Below are positions 17,230 to 25,081 of a DNA stretch of 64,000 nt, in pieces. The translations under genes and the position numbers were made by a program. How positions within the stretch are numbered: position 1 is the first letter of the stretch; each line of letters opens with the position of its first letter. Source of the stretch: Maricaulis sp. (GTDB lineage Bacteria; Pseudomonadota; Alphaproteobacteria; Caulobacterales; Maricaulaceae); NCBI RefSeq assembly GCF_030149515.1, contig NZ_JASBRI010000007.1:62001-126000 (forward strand). The letters are read 5' to 3'. The notes beneath the pieces are model-generated. The model had not been told where the DNA came from. It worked only from the letters and a program-made list of their open reading frames with translations, and searched no databases.

Positions 17230-17604
17230 ATGAAAACCTGTCTCGTCGTGGACGACTCCCGGGTGATCCGGAAGGTCGCACGAAAAATTCTCGAAGAGCT
17301 CGACTTCAACTGTGTTGAGGCGGCGGACGGGTCCGAAGCCCTGGAGGCGTGCCGCAAGCAGATGCCTGACGCGGTTCTGCTGGACTGGAACATGCCGGTG
17401 ATGAACGGGCTCGACTTCGTCAAGGCGCTGCGCCGCGAAGAAGGCGGCGACAAGCCGGTGGTGGTGTTCTGCACGACCGAGAACGACATGGCGCACATCA
17501 CCGAAGCGCTTCGCGCCGGTGCCGACGAATACGTCATGAAACCGTTCGACGGTGACATTATCGAATCGAAGTTCCAGCAGACCGGATTGCTGCGCGCCTC
17601 TTAA
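17230..17604 (+). CDS. cheY: Chemotaxis response regulator CheY
   Basis: A 124-residue single receiver domain. The acidic pair Asp-8/Asp-9 (LVVDDSRVIRK), phospho-Asp-52 (LLDWNMPVMNG), and Lys-104 (YVMKPFD) are all present, so it should be phosphorylated by CheA and act on the flagellar switch. AGGGGTGAAAGGT directly precedes the ATG at 17230. The gene sits 16 nt after cheW and 11 nt before cheB. A switch-binding CheY versus a phosphate-sink CheY cannot be told apart from sequence alone. Confidence 0.96.
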   Translation: MKTCLVVDDSRVIRKVARKILEELDFNCVEAADGSEALEACRKQMPDAVLLDWNMPVMNGLDFVKALRREEGGDKPVVVFCTTENDMAHITEALRAGADEYVMKPFDGDIIESKFQQTGLLRAS

Positions 17605-17615
17605 GGGAGTTTCCC

Positions 17616-18791
17616 ATGCCGGAACTCGCCAAAAGCGGCGCTCCCGCAAGCTCTATCGCCAAAGTTCTCGTTATCGACGACAGCGCCGTGGCGCGCGGTC
17701 TGATGACACGCTGGGTCGACGAAGATCCGGATCTCACCCTGGTCGGAGCCGCTGTCGACGGCGAACAGGGCCTGAAAAAGGCCGAGGAATACAAGCCCGA
17801 CCTGATCGTGCTTGACGTGGAAATGCCCAAGATGGACGGCCTCGCCGCGCTACCGCTTCTGTTGAAGACGGTGCCGGGTGCGAAGGTCGTGATGGCGTCG
17901 ACACTGACCCGCCGTGGCGGTGAAGTGACGATCCGGGCCTTGTCGATGGGGGCTGCCGACTATGCGCCCAAACCCCAGGCCGGCCGCCTGGCGGGCGCCG
18001 AGGAGTTTCGGCGCGATCTGCTGACCAAGCTGAAGGCACTCGCGCCGCGGCCGATCCCGCCAGTTCCTACAGCCGAGGATGTGCCGGCCCCGCCGGCACC
18101 TGTTGCCCGCACTTCCGTGCCGCCGGCCGCCCCGCCGGCCCCGGCCAGGAAGGCGCACGCGCCGGTCGCCCAGCCTCCGGCATCGCGCGGCGTAACGCAA
18201 AAGCATATCTGCCGGCCCGAGATTATCGCTGTTGGCTCGTCGACGGGAGGCCCTCAGGCTCTGCGCGACGTCGTTGCGGCCTTCCCGACGGATCTGCGTG
18301 CGCCGATCGTGATTGCCCAGCATATGCCGGCGCTGTTCACCAAGATCCTGGCGGAACATCTCTCCAAAGCCTGTTCGCTTCGTTGCAAGGAGGCCGAGGA
18401 TGGCGAACGCCTGGGCGGTGGTGCGATCTATATCGCGCCGGGGGATTTTCATCTCACGGTGCGCAAGGATGCGGCGGGATTTTACGCGGTGCTCGACCAG
18501 ACACCTCCCGTAAATTTCTGCCGCCCTGCCGTCGACCCGCTGTTCCAGTCTGTCAGCGAGGCGACTGGCGGCAAGGCGCTCGGCGTCATCCTGACGGGTA
18601 TGGGCCATGATGGCCGCGAGGGTGCAAGGTTCCTGCGCAATGCCGGTGGCACCATCCTCGCCCAGGACGAGGCAACGAGCGTCGTCTGGGGCATGCCCGG
18701 CGCGGTCGCCGAAGCGGGCCTGGCGGATGAAATACTGCCCCTGGCCAAGATCGGCGCCGGCATCGTCCAGTGCGCGAAAAACGGAATGTGA
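17616..18791 (+). CDS. cheB: Chemotaxis glutamate methylesterase CheB
   Basis: A 391-residue protein-glutamate methylesterase. The receiver domain has DD at 21-22 and phospho-Asp-67 (LIVLDVEMPKMDG). A Pro/Ala-rich linker (about 145-195) leads to the CheB catalytic domain with the catalytic serine in AVGSSTGGPQAL, histidine in IAQHMPALF and aspartate in GMGHDGREG. It demethylates and deamidates chemoreceptors during adaptation. AAGGGAG precedes the ATG at 17616. The linker is longer than in enteric CheB. Confidence 0.97.
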   Translation: MPELAKSGAPASSIAKVLVIDDSAVARGLMTRWVDEDPDLTLVGAAVDGEQGLKKAEEYKPDLIVLDVEMPKMDGLAALPLLLKTVPGAKVVMASTLTRRGGEVTIRALSMGAADYAPKPQAGRLAGAEEFRRDLLTKLKALAPRPIPPVPTAEDVPAPPAPVARTSVPPAAPPAPARKAHAPVAQPPASRGVTQKHICRPEIIAVGSSTGGPQALRDVVAAFPTDLRAPIVIAQHMPALFTKILAEHLSKACSLRCKEAEDGERLGGGAIYIAPGDFHLTVRKDAAGFYAVLDQTPPVNFCRPAVDPLFQSVSEATGGKALGVILTGMGHDGREGARFLRNAGGTILAQDEATSVVWGMPGAVAEAGLADEILPLAKIGAGIVQCAKNGM

Positions 18792-18793
18792 GC

Positions 18794-19630
18794 ATGATCA
18801 AGACCGAGGACATCCAATATGTGGCCGCCGAAGCGTACAAGCGCTCCGGTCTCGTTCTGTCGACCGACAAGGGTTACCTGCTGGAGAGCCGTCTGGCCCC
18901 TCTGGCCCGGGCGGAAGGCTTCCCCTCGATCGAGGGCCTGATCGCGGCGGCCCGTCGCGAGAGCGCCGACCGGCTTCTGTGGGCGATCACCGAGGCACTG
19001 GCCACGCACGAGACCTTCTTCTTTCGCGATAGTACGCCATTCGACCTGTTCAAGCAGGAAATCCTGCCCGTGCTGTCGCGCGCCCGCGGCAATAGTGGCA
19101 CGATCCGCATCTGGTGTGCGGCCTGTTCGTCCGGTCAGGAACCCTATTCCCTGGCCATGATCCTGGACGAGGAGCGCGCGCGCCTGGGCAATCTGCGCTT
19201 CGAGATCATTGCCACCGACATGGCGCCGCGTGTCCTGGAAAAAGCCAAGGCCGGTGTCTACTCGCAATTCGAAGTGCAGCGCGGCCTTCCGATCCAGCGC
19301 CTGGTGCAGCATTTCGACCAGAATGGCGACCAGTGGCGGGTGAAGTCGAACCTGCGTTCGATGGTGACGTTTCAGAAGCAGAACCTGCTCGACAATTTCA
19401 ACGGGATGGGCACGTTTGACGTCATCTTCTGCCGCAATGTGCTGATCTATTTCGACGCGGACACCAAGAAGCGCGTGCTGACACGCCTGGCGGCGCAGAC
19501 GGCGACCGACGGGTATCTCGTGATGGGAGCTGCGGAGACCGTCGTCGGCCTGTCGCAGGATTATGCGCCGGTGGAAGGCCGGCGGGGGCTTTATGGCCGG
19601 TCCGGTGTCGCGAAGTCGCAGGCGGCCTGA
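18794..19630 (+). CDS. cheR: Chemotaxis protein methyltransferase CheR
   Basis: A 278-residue SAM-dependent methyltransferase that methylates chemoreceptor glutamates, opposing CheB. An N-terminal helical domain (1-75) is followed by a Rossmann domain with RIWCAACSSGQEPYSLAMIL (SAM site) and DVIFCRNVLIYFD, both hallmark CheR motifs. The ATG at 18794 lies 2 nt after the cheB stop. It is the last gene of the operon and is followed by a strong terminator at 19656-19685. Confidence 0.96.
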   Translation: MIKTEDIQYVAAEAYKRSGLVLSTDKGYLLESRLAPLARAEGFPSIEGLIAAARRESADRLLWAITEALATHETFFFRDSTPFDLFKQEILPVLSRARGNSGTIRIWCAACSSGQEPYSLAMILDEERARLGNLRFEIIATDMAPRVLEKAKAGVYSQFEVQRGLPIQRLVQHFDQNGDQWRVKSNLRSMVTFQKQNLLDNFNGMGTFDVIFCRNVLIYFDADTKKRVLTRLAAQTATDGYLVMGAAETVVGLSQDYAPVEGRRGLYGRSGVAKSQAA

Positions 19631-19655
19631 TCGCTCATTTCGCAGCCAGACCATG

Positions 19656-19685
19656 AAAACCCCCTGCCAGCGGCGGGGGGTTTTT
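19656..19685 (+). terminator. Rho-independent terminator of the che operon
   Basis: AAAACCCCCTGCC, a three-base loop AGC, and GGCGGGGGG followed by TTTTT (19681-19685). The A-tract and T-tract extend the helix. It lies 26 nt after cheR. Confidence 0.9.
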
Positions 19686-19710
19686 CTGTGTCCGCAGGGG
19701 GCGGCGCACG

Positions 19711-19738
19711 AAAAAACCCGGGCCAAGGCCCGGGTTTT
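19711..19738 (-). terminator. Rho-independent terminator of ctrA
   Basis: A perfect stem AAAACCCGGGCC / GGCCCGGGTTTT with an AA loop. On the minus strand it is followed by a T-run (complement of the A-run 19711-19716), and it lies 25 nt after the ctrA stop. It may also work on the plus strand as a second che terminator. Confidence 0.88.
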
Positions 19739-19762
19739 CTCAGGTCGAGATGTGAGGCCGGA

Positions 19763-20458
19763 TCAGGACGCGGCTTTCTCTTCCACCGGGTCGCGTAGCA
19801 CATAGCCACGTCCCCAGACCGTCTCGATGTGGTGTTCCCCCTGTGTGGCGGCCGCGAGCTTCTTGCGGAGCTTGCAGATGAAGACGTCGATGATCTTCAG
19901 CTCCGGCTCGTCCATGCCGCCATAGAGGTGGTTGAGGAACATTTCCTTGGTGAGTGTCGTGCCCTTGCGCAGGGAGAGCAGCTCGAGCATCTGGTATTCC
20001 TTGCCGGTCAGGTGCACGCGCTGGCCTTCGACCTCGACCGTCTTGGCGTCGAGATTCACGGCGATCGAACCGGTGCGGATGATCGACTGGGAATGGCCCT
20101 TGGAGCGGCGGACGATGGCGTGGATGCGCGCGATCATCTCGTCCTTGTGGAAGGGCTTGGTCATATAGTCGTCGGCGCCACAGCCCAGGCCGCGCACCTT
20201 GTTGTCGATGTCGGCATTGCCGGTCAGGATCAGGATCGGCGTGTCGATCTTCGACATGCGCAGCGTCTTGAGGACGTCGAAGCCCGGCATGTCCGGCAGG
20301 TTCAGGTCGAGCAGGATGATGTCGTAATCATACAGCTTGCCCAGATCCACGCCTTCTTCGCCCAGATCGGTTGTGTAGATGTTGAAGCCGTCCGACTTCA
20401 GCATGAGTTCGATGGACTGGGCCGTCGCCCGATCGTCCTCAATAAGAAGAACCCGCAT
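19763..20458 (-). CDS. ctrA: Cell-cycle response regulator CtrA
   Basis: A 231-residue OmpR-family regulator, the master cell-cycle regulator of Caulobacter-like alphaproteobacteria. Receiver: Asp-8/Asp-9 in [11 protein letters not shown], phospho-Asp-51 in [13 protein letters not shown], Lys in [10 protein letters not shown]. The winged-helix DNA-binding domain (about 125-225) carries [40 protein letters not shown] and [10 protein letters not shown], which are diagnostic for CtrA. It activates flagellar and other genes through TTAA-N7-TTAA sites and is phosphorylated via ChpT. The protein ends EEKAAS rather than in the two alanines that form the ClpXP signal in Caulobacter. A 525-bp non-coding region separates it from divergent fliI. 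Confidence 0.97.
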   Translation of the reverse strand: MRVLLIEDDRATAQSIELMLKSDGFNIYTTDLGEEGVDLGKLYDYDIILLDLNLPDMPGFDVLKTLRMSKIDTPILILTGNADIDNKVRGLGCGADDYMTKPFHKDEMIARIHAIVRRSKGHSQSIIRTGSIAVNLDAKTVEVEGQRVHLTGKEYQMLELLSLRKGTTLTKEMFLNHLYGGMDEPELKIIDVFICKLRKKLAAATQGEHHIETVWGRGYVLRDPVEEKAAS

Positions 20459-20488
20459 TGGTTCGCCTCCGGTTTTCGCTTACCGGAC

Positions 20489-20844
20489 GAATCAGTGCCG
20501 TCCGGCCTCACCTCGTGATTAACCTTATTTGGACGCTAGGCGGAAACCCTTAACGAAAGTTAACTGCGGCTTGACCTCGTTTTGGAATCGTCAATCTCGC
20601 CGATTCTTCGCAACACGCTTGAATTGAAAATCGTGTTGACCATTCAGGGGTTAGTGCGTGCGGAAATACCCGAACGTCCGAAAAACTCTGTGGATTGATC
20701 AAATATAACACGCATAAAGTATAGCCTGCCAGACGTGCCCAAAGCGCGCTGAATCAACGAAAATCAGGCCGCCGGCGAAGCCGCGGTCGCGAAAATTCTT
20801 TTCCACATCTGAATTTTGCACTCGCAGGACACGAATCGGGAATC
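20489..20844. promoter_or_regulatory. ctrA-fliI intergenic region with clustered GANTC sites
   Basis: The 525 nt between ctrA and fliI contain no convincing gene. Six GANTC sequences (CcrM methylation sites) are present: 20489, 20585, 20602, 20751, 20833 and 20840. In Caulobacter a GANTC site near the ctrA P1 promoter couples transcription to replication. An AT-rich stretch (about 20690-20735) and TTTTCCACA (20799-20807), one base from the DnaA box TTATCCACA, are also seen. Promoters for ctrA and fliI must lie in this region. Confidence 0.6.
20550..20564. promoter_or_regulatory. Candidate CtrA-type site upstream of ctrA
   Basis: TTAACGAAAGTTAAC: two TTAA half-sites 6 nt apart (the consensus spacing is 7), also a perfect TTAAC-4-GTTAA inverted repeat. 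It lies about 92 nt upstream of the ctrA start, with another TTAA at 20519. It may serve autoregulation; the non-canonical spacing lowers confidence. Confidence 0.45.
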
Positions 20845-20983
20845 GGTTCCGGACCCTTACGGAAATCACCGCGTCGCCAGCGTGCAAAAAATGCCGGGTG
20901 TTTACACCAAGGCAACCGGCTCGGGTGTATGGTGAGTGTGTGCTGGCAGATGTGCGGCACGCTGAAGAGGCGGACAGCCCCTA

Positions 20984-22330
20984 ATGATGCAGACCCTGAT
21001 CGATCGCATTGAGCGCCTGGACGATCGCGTGCTGGAAGGCCGCATCACTGCGCTCAACGGCCTGCTCGTCGAGGCTGAGGGGCCGAAGGCCGGTCTCTGC
21101 CTGGGCGCGCATGCCTTGATCGAGACAGGGCAGGGCACTGCCGAATGCGAGATTGTGGGCTTTCGCGGCGAAACTGCCCTGATGATGCCCTTCGGGCCGT
21201 TGGAGGGCGTGCGCCCCGGTGCCCGTGTCCGCCTGCAACCTGACGCCGCCCGCGTCCGGCCCTCGGTCTCGTGGCTGGGGCGCGTCCTGGACGGTTTCGG
21301 ACGGCCGCTGGACAATCACGGTCCCCTGAGCGAGGGCGCCAGCCCCTATCCGCTCAAGGGAAATCCGCCGGGCGCCCACGGACGGGCGCGCCTGGGCGAG
21401 CGTCTCGACCTGGGCGTTCGTGTTCTCAATTCCTTTGTGCCCATGCGGCGTGGCCAGCGCCTGGGTATTTTCGCCGGTTCAGGCGTTGGCAAATCGGTCC
21501 TGATGTCGATGCTGGCGCGAGCCTGCGACGCCGACGTCATTGTGATCGGCCTGATCGGCGAGCGGGGTCGCGAGGCCCGCGAATTCGTTGAGGATGTGCT
21601 CGGTCCGGAAGGCCGCAAGCGATCCGTTGTGATCACCGAGACCTCCGATGCGCCCGCCCTGGCGCGCCGCCAGGCCGCGCACCTGACCCTGACGACCGCC
21701 GAATATTTCCGGGACCAGGGCAAGGACGTTCTGTGCCTGATGGACAGCGTCACCCGTTTCGCCCTGGCCCAGCGCGAGATTGGTCTGGCCGCCGGCGAGC
21801 CGCCGACGACGCGTGGCTACACGCCTTCTGTTTTCGCCGAACTGCCGCGGCTGCTGGAACGGGCCGGACCCGGCCCGGAGCGTCATGACGGTGGCAAGCA
21901 GGGGTCGATCACAGGCCTGTTCACCGTGCTGGTCGATGGCGACGATCACAACGAGCCCATCGCCGATGCCGTGCGCGGCATTCTTGACGGCCATGTGGTG
22001 ATGAGCCGCGCGATTGCCGAACGCGGCCGCTATCCCGCGATCGACGTGCTGAAGTCCGTCAGCCGGACTGCGCCAGAGGTCTACGACGCGCCGCACCGGC
22101 CGCTCGTGGCCGAGGCACGCAAGCTGTTATCGGCCTATGCCGACATGGAAGAATTGATCCGCCTGGGTGCCTACACCCACGGATCGAACCCGGATGTGGA
22201 CCGGGCAATCGCTCTCAACGAACCGTTGGAAGCGTTTCTGGGACAGCAAAAAGACGAGGCGGCGGACATTCCGGCGACCTTCGCGATGCTGTCCGAGATT
22301 TTGGGTGGTGGTGAAGGAGAGCGCTCATGA
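20984..22330 (+). CDS. fliI: Flagellar export ATPase FliI
   Basis: A 448-residue ATPase of the flagellar type III export apparatus, related to the F1 beta subunit. Walker A is [20 protein letters not shown], with Walker B-type [12 protein letters not shown] and the T3SS-specific [20 protein letters not shown]. It hexamerises under FlhA to unfold and feed substrates. Two adjacent ATG codons (20984 and 20987) are possible starts; GAAGAGGCGGA lies upstream. It is divergent from ctrA and overlaps fliJ. Confidence 0.97.
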   Translation: MMQTLIDRIERLDDRVLEGRITALNGLLVEAEGPKAGLCLGAHALIETGQGTAECEIVGFRGETALMMPFGPLEGVRPGARVRLQPDAARVRPSVSWLGRVLDGFGRPLDNHGPLSEGASPYPLKGNPPGAHGRARLGERLDLGVRVLNSFVPMRRGQRLGIFAGSGVGKSVLMSMLARACDADVIVIGLIGERGREAREFVEDVLGPEGRKRSVVITETSDAPALARRQAAHLTLTTAEYFRDQGKDVLCLMDSVTRFALAQREIGLAAGEPPTTRGYTPSVFAELPRLLERAGPGPERHDGGKQGSITGLFTVLVDGDDHNEPIADAVRGILDGHVVMSRAIAERGRYPAIDVLKSVSRTAPEVYDAPHRPLVAEARKLLSAYADMEELIRLGAYTHGSNPDVDRAIALNEPLEAFLGQQKDEAADIPATFAMLSEILGGGEGERS

Positions 22331-22743
22331 CTCGCTCGCACGAACCCTTGATCCGGCTGGCCCGGTTCAAGGTGGAGGAACTCCAGAAGCAAATGGCGGA
22401 ACTGGACCGGTCCCGCCAGTCGCTGATCGACCAGATCGAGCGGCTCGAAGCGTCGGTGCCCGAGGAACAGGCGGCTGCGACGGAGTCCAAGGAAGGCTAT
22501 CTGGCCTACGGCTCCTATGCGCAGGCCGTGATCAAGCGGAAGGAAAACATCCGCGCCTCGCTCGACGAGGTGGAAGTGCAGGCCGATGCCTTGCGCGCCC
22601 GCCTGTCGGAAGCCTTCCAGGAATTGAAGAAATACGAACTGCTCGAAGAGCGGCGCTTGGCACGGATCGAACAGGCCGTGCGCGCGGCCGAGCAGGACGA
22701 GCTCGACGAGATCGCCCAGATCCGGCACCGCCGGCCGAACTGA
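22327..22743 (+). CDS. fliJ: Flagellar export protein FliJ
   Basis: A 138-residue protein that is almost entirely coiled coil (for example [19 protein letters not shown] and [20 protein letters not shown]), as expected of FliJ, the stalk-like partner of FliI and FlhA in export. The ATG overlaps the fliI TGA by 4 nt. Sequence conservation in this family is low, so the call relies on coiled-coil character, size and position after fliI. Confidence 0.88.
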   Translation: MTRSHEPLIRLARFKVEELQKQMAELDRSRQSLIDQIERLEASVPEEQAAATESKEGYLAYGSYAQAVIKRKENIRASLDEVEVQADALRARLSEAFQELKKYELLEERRLARIEQAVRAAEQDELDEIAQIRHRRPN

Positions 22744-22761
22744 ACGGGCTGCAAGAAAGAA

Positions 22762-22786
22762 GGTCCCGGACCACCGGTCCGGGACC
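22762..22786 (-). terminator. Hairpin between fliJ and TonB receptor
   Basis: A perfect 11-bp inverted repeat, GGTCCCGGACC / GGTCCGGGACC with a 3-nt loop. On the minus strand it is followed by a pyrimidine tail TTCTTTCTT, so it best serves the receptor gene; it may also stop fliIJ transcripts. A second hairpin (CCGGGG / CCCCGG) lies about 45 nt further on, before the receptor stop. Confidence 0.65.
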
Positions 22787-22859
22787 TGAGTGTACGTAGT
22801 TTCCCACCTACGAGGTTCGCCGGGGCCGAAACCCCGGAGACGTCAGGGCCAGATGCCCC

Positions 22860-24944
22860 CTAGAACGATTGCGACCAGCTCACATCGAACCGGACGGACC
22901 GGCCCGGTTCGCTGACATCTGCGAACACGCGATCGTAATCGTGATCCAGCACGTTCTCGATGCCCGCATTGAGGCTCAGGCCGTGCTCGGCAAAGGGCTG
23001 CCAGCTGGCGTAGATATCCGTCACCACATAGCCGGCGCGGTGTTGGGCGGGGTCCACCGGCGCGTCGTAGGCGTCCGCAGCCTGGATGCGTCCGCCCAGG
23101 ATCAGCCGGTGCCTGTCCAGTGTCCAGCGGCCGTCGATGAAGAGGCGTGTCGGCGCAAGCGTGCCCAGCGGCGCGCCCGTCGCGACATCCTCTCCATCTA
23201 TACCGGTCAGCGAGGCGTCCATCGCGAAGGCACCTTCCGCGAAACTGGCCTGAACCTCGTAGCCTGTCAGCTCGGCCGCCCCGACATTGCGGCTCTGTGT
23301 GGTCCCGGCCGAGCAGGGCGAGAAGAAGGGCGGTGCGAAACAGGTCGGATCGAAGGCAAAGTCAACGAAAAGGTCGATCAGGTTTTCCGCGTCGGTCTCG
23401 TACCAGGACGCGCGCAGGTCCAGCCGGTCAGCGCCGACCCGGTCGGCCAGGTCTACGCCGAAACCGATTTCCAGGGTCTCGGTCTCCTCCGGCAGCAGGT
23501 CCGGATTGGCAATGAATTCGTTGGAGATGAAGACCGGCGGGCCGAGGATGATGTGCGGCAGCGAGAAATGGGTGCCGTCCAGATACAGTTCGTTGATCGA
23601 CGGCGCACGGAAGGCCTCGCCCCAGCTGACGAAGATGTTGAACGTGTCGATCGGCGCATAGGTCACGCCCAGGCGCTGCGACGTCGCGTCATTGGTCACT
23701 GCGGATGTGGTCGGTGTCGATGTCTCGAATTCGTCGTAGCGTATGCCGGGCAGGACGATGACGCGCCCGGGCAGGCCAAAGGGGGCGGGGCCGTCGATTT
23801 CCAGCTGGGCCCAGCCCGCCAGGAATTCACTGTCGGCATCCGGTGCCCCGCCTCGCGTGCCGTTCGGATCGTTGCTGTCGAAACCGTCCTGGCTGTCCTC
23901 ATAGTATTCGCCGCCTACGGTCAGGGCGGTCCGGTAGGCGCCCAGATCGAATGCGAAGCGCTGGTCGCCGCGGACGCCGAAGGTCTCCAGATCGCGCCGC
24001 AACCGGCGGCCGGAAACCAGTTCCAGCTCGTCGACACCGGTTTCATTGCGGTAGGCAGTCAGATCCAGGTCCAGCCAGTCGACCGACGGGGGAGCGATCC
24101 TGGCGTTCAAGGTCAGATTGTCCGCACCGATATCCTTCCGGGCCAGTGCATTGAGTGAGCCGACGGCGCCGACCCCCTGGGCGTTGTTCGGTTCGACGGC
24201 TTCACCGTCGAAGGTCTGCCAGCTCAGCTCGGCACGGATACCCTCGGCGAAATCGTTGCCGATCTTGAACAGACCGGAGAGGCTCTCGTCGTCGGCCGGA
24301 AGATCCGCGCCGGAGGCCAGCGCAATATCGCCGCTGTTGCGGCGGGCGATCGAGCCGAGCATATCAAGCGTGCCGTGGCGGCCGTAGGCGCTGGCCGAGG
24401 CGCGGGTTTCTTCGTCGACCGAACGATAGCCGGCGCCCAGGCTGTACCCCCAGGTCTCGCCAGCGTCGAGCAGGTCGTGTGCATTGGCCGTGCGGAAGGC
24501 GATGACGCCGCCGGAGGCGCCGGAGCCATAGAGTGAGGAAGCCGGACCGCGCACGGCCTCCACACCGATCAACAGGGCCGGGTCGACGAAGAACACGCCG
24601 TCATGTCCGGAATTGTAGTTCTGGCGGGCCCCATCGAGCAGGAGTGTCGTGTTCTCACGGCCTTGGCCGCGCAGCGAGAGGGTCTGGCCGGTGTGGCGGG
24701 GGCCGCCGGAGACTTCCACACCCGGTACGGTGCGCAGGAGATCGTCCAGATCGACAGGACGGAGCAGGTCCAGCGCCTCTTCGTCGACGGTCGCGGTCAT
24801 GCCCGGATAGACGAAAGCGTCCAGGCCGGTCTTGGTGGTCTCGACGACGATGATGTCGACGCCATCGTCGCCGGAGATTTCCTGGGCGAAGGCGGGAGTG
24901 GCGAGGGCAAGGGCGGCGGCGCCGCTCAGCAACACGGATTTCAT
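22860..24944 (-). CDS. TonB-dependent receptor, haem/haemoglobin type
   Basis: A 694-residue outer-membrane receptor. Signal peptide with cleavage near AFA-QE (residues 20-21); TonB box-like region VDIIVVE; plug domain with LDDLLRTVPGVEVSGG, TTLLLDGARQNYNSGHDG and VEAVRGPASSLYGSGASGGV; then a 22-strand barrel ending in WSQSF with terminal Phe. The FRAPSINELY and NPDLLPEETETLEIG motifs are those of haem receptors (FRAP and NPNL boxes), with a histidine between them. It should import haem or an iron source using ExbBD-TonB energy. AGGAAAC precedes the ATG. It is divergent from a DUF6607-like lipoprotein with a Fur-like site between. Confidence 0.92.
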   Translation of the reverse strand: MKSVLLSGAAALALATPAFAQEISGDDGVDIIVVETTKTGLDAFVYPGMTATVDEEALDLLRPVDLDDLLRTVPGVEVSGGPRHTGQTLSLRGQGRENTTLLLDGARQNYNSGHDGVFFVDPALLIGVEAVRGPASSLYGSGASGGVIAFRTANAHDLLDAGETWGYSLGAGYRSVDEETRASASAYGRHGTLDMLGSIARRNSGDIALASGADLPADDESLSGLFKIGNDFAEGIRAELSWQTFDGEAVEPNNAQGVGAVGSLNALARKDIGADNLTLNARIAPPSVDWLDLDLTAYRNETGVDELELVSGRRLRRDLETFGVRGDQRFAFDLGAYRTALTVGGEYYEDSQDGFDSNDPNGTRGGAPDADSEFLAGWAQLEIDGPAPFGLPGRVIVLPGIRYDEFETSTPTTSAVTNDATSQRLGVTYAPIDTFNIFVSWGEAFRAPSINELYLDGTHFSLPHIILGPPVFISNEFIANPDLLPEETETLEIGFGVDLADRVGADRLDLRASWYETDAENLIDLFVDFAFDPTCFAPPFFSPCSAGTTQSRNVGAAELTGYEVQASFAEGAFAMDASLTGIDGEDVATGAPLGTLAPTRLFIDGRWTLDRHRLILGGRIQAADAYDAPVDPAQHRAGYVVTDIYASWQPFAEHGLSLNAGIENVLDHDYDRVFADVSEPGRSVRFDVSWSQSF

Positions 24945-25004
24945 TGGGCTGTTTCCTGCGAGTGCGAATGACTTTCAATTTTCCTGTCTTCTGCCTCTTG
25001 CGTT

Positions 25005-25035
25005 TTGCGAATGCAAGTGAGAATTCTTCCTAAGA
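25005..25035. promoter_or_regulatory. Candidate Fur/iron-responsive site
   Basis: TTGCGAATGCAAGTGAGAAT followed by TCTTCC lies midway between the divergent receptor and lipoprotein genes. TGAGAAT matches 6 of 7 bases of the Fur half-site TGATAAT and consecutive hexamers GCGAAT-GCAAGT-GAGAAT fit the repeated NATWAT pattern loosely. The second half is weak. Confidence 0.35.
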
Positions 25036-25081
25036 AGCACAGGAAATTCCCAGGGGGTATTGCCCGGAGGATGAGGGTCCC

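Noticed and set aside
20690-20810. Possible replication origin features (AT-rich stretch, near-DnaA boxes) upstream of ctrA
   Set aside because: Only one box is within one mismatch of consensus, and no origin-linked genes (dnaA, hemE, parAB, gidA) are nearby.
20699-20887. Possible 62-codon gene in the ctrA-fliI intergenic region
   Set aside because: No convincing ribosome-binding site, no family resemblance, and it overlaps the presumed regulatory sites.
20944-20962. Possible sigma-54 promoter before fliI (TGGCAGATGTGCGGC)
   Set aside because: GG and GC spacing fits, but the TGGCACG and TTGC boxes match poorly, and fliI operons are class II (CtrA-type) in Caulobacter.
22787-22859. Possible structured riboswitch-like RNA between fliJ and the TonB receptor
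   Set aside because: It lies at the 3-prime ends of two convergent genes, where no downstream gene could be controlled; hairpins are better explained as termination signals.
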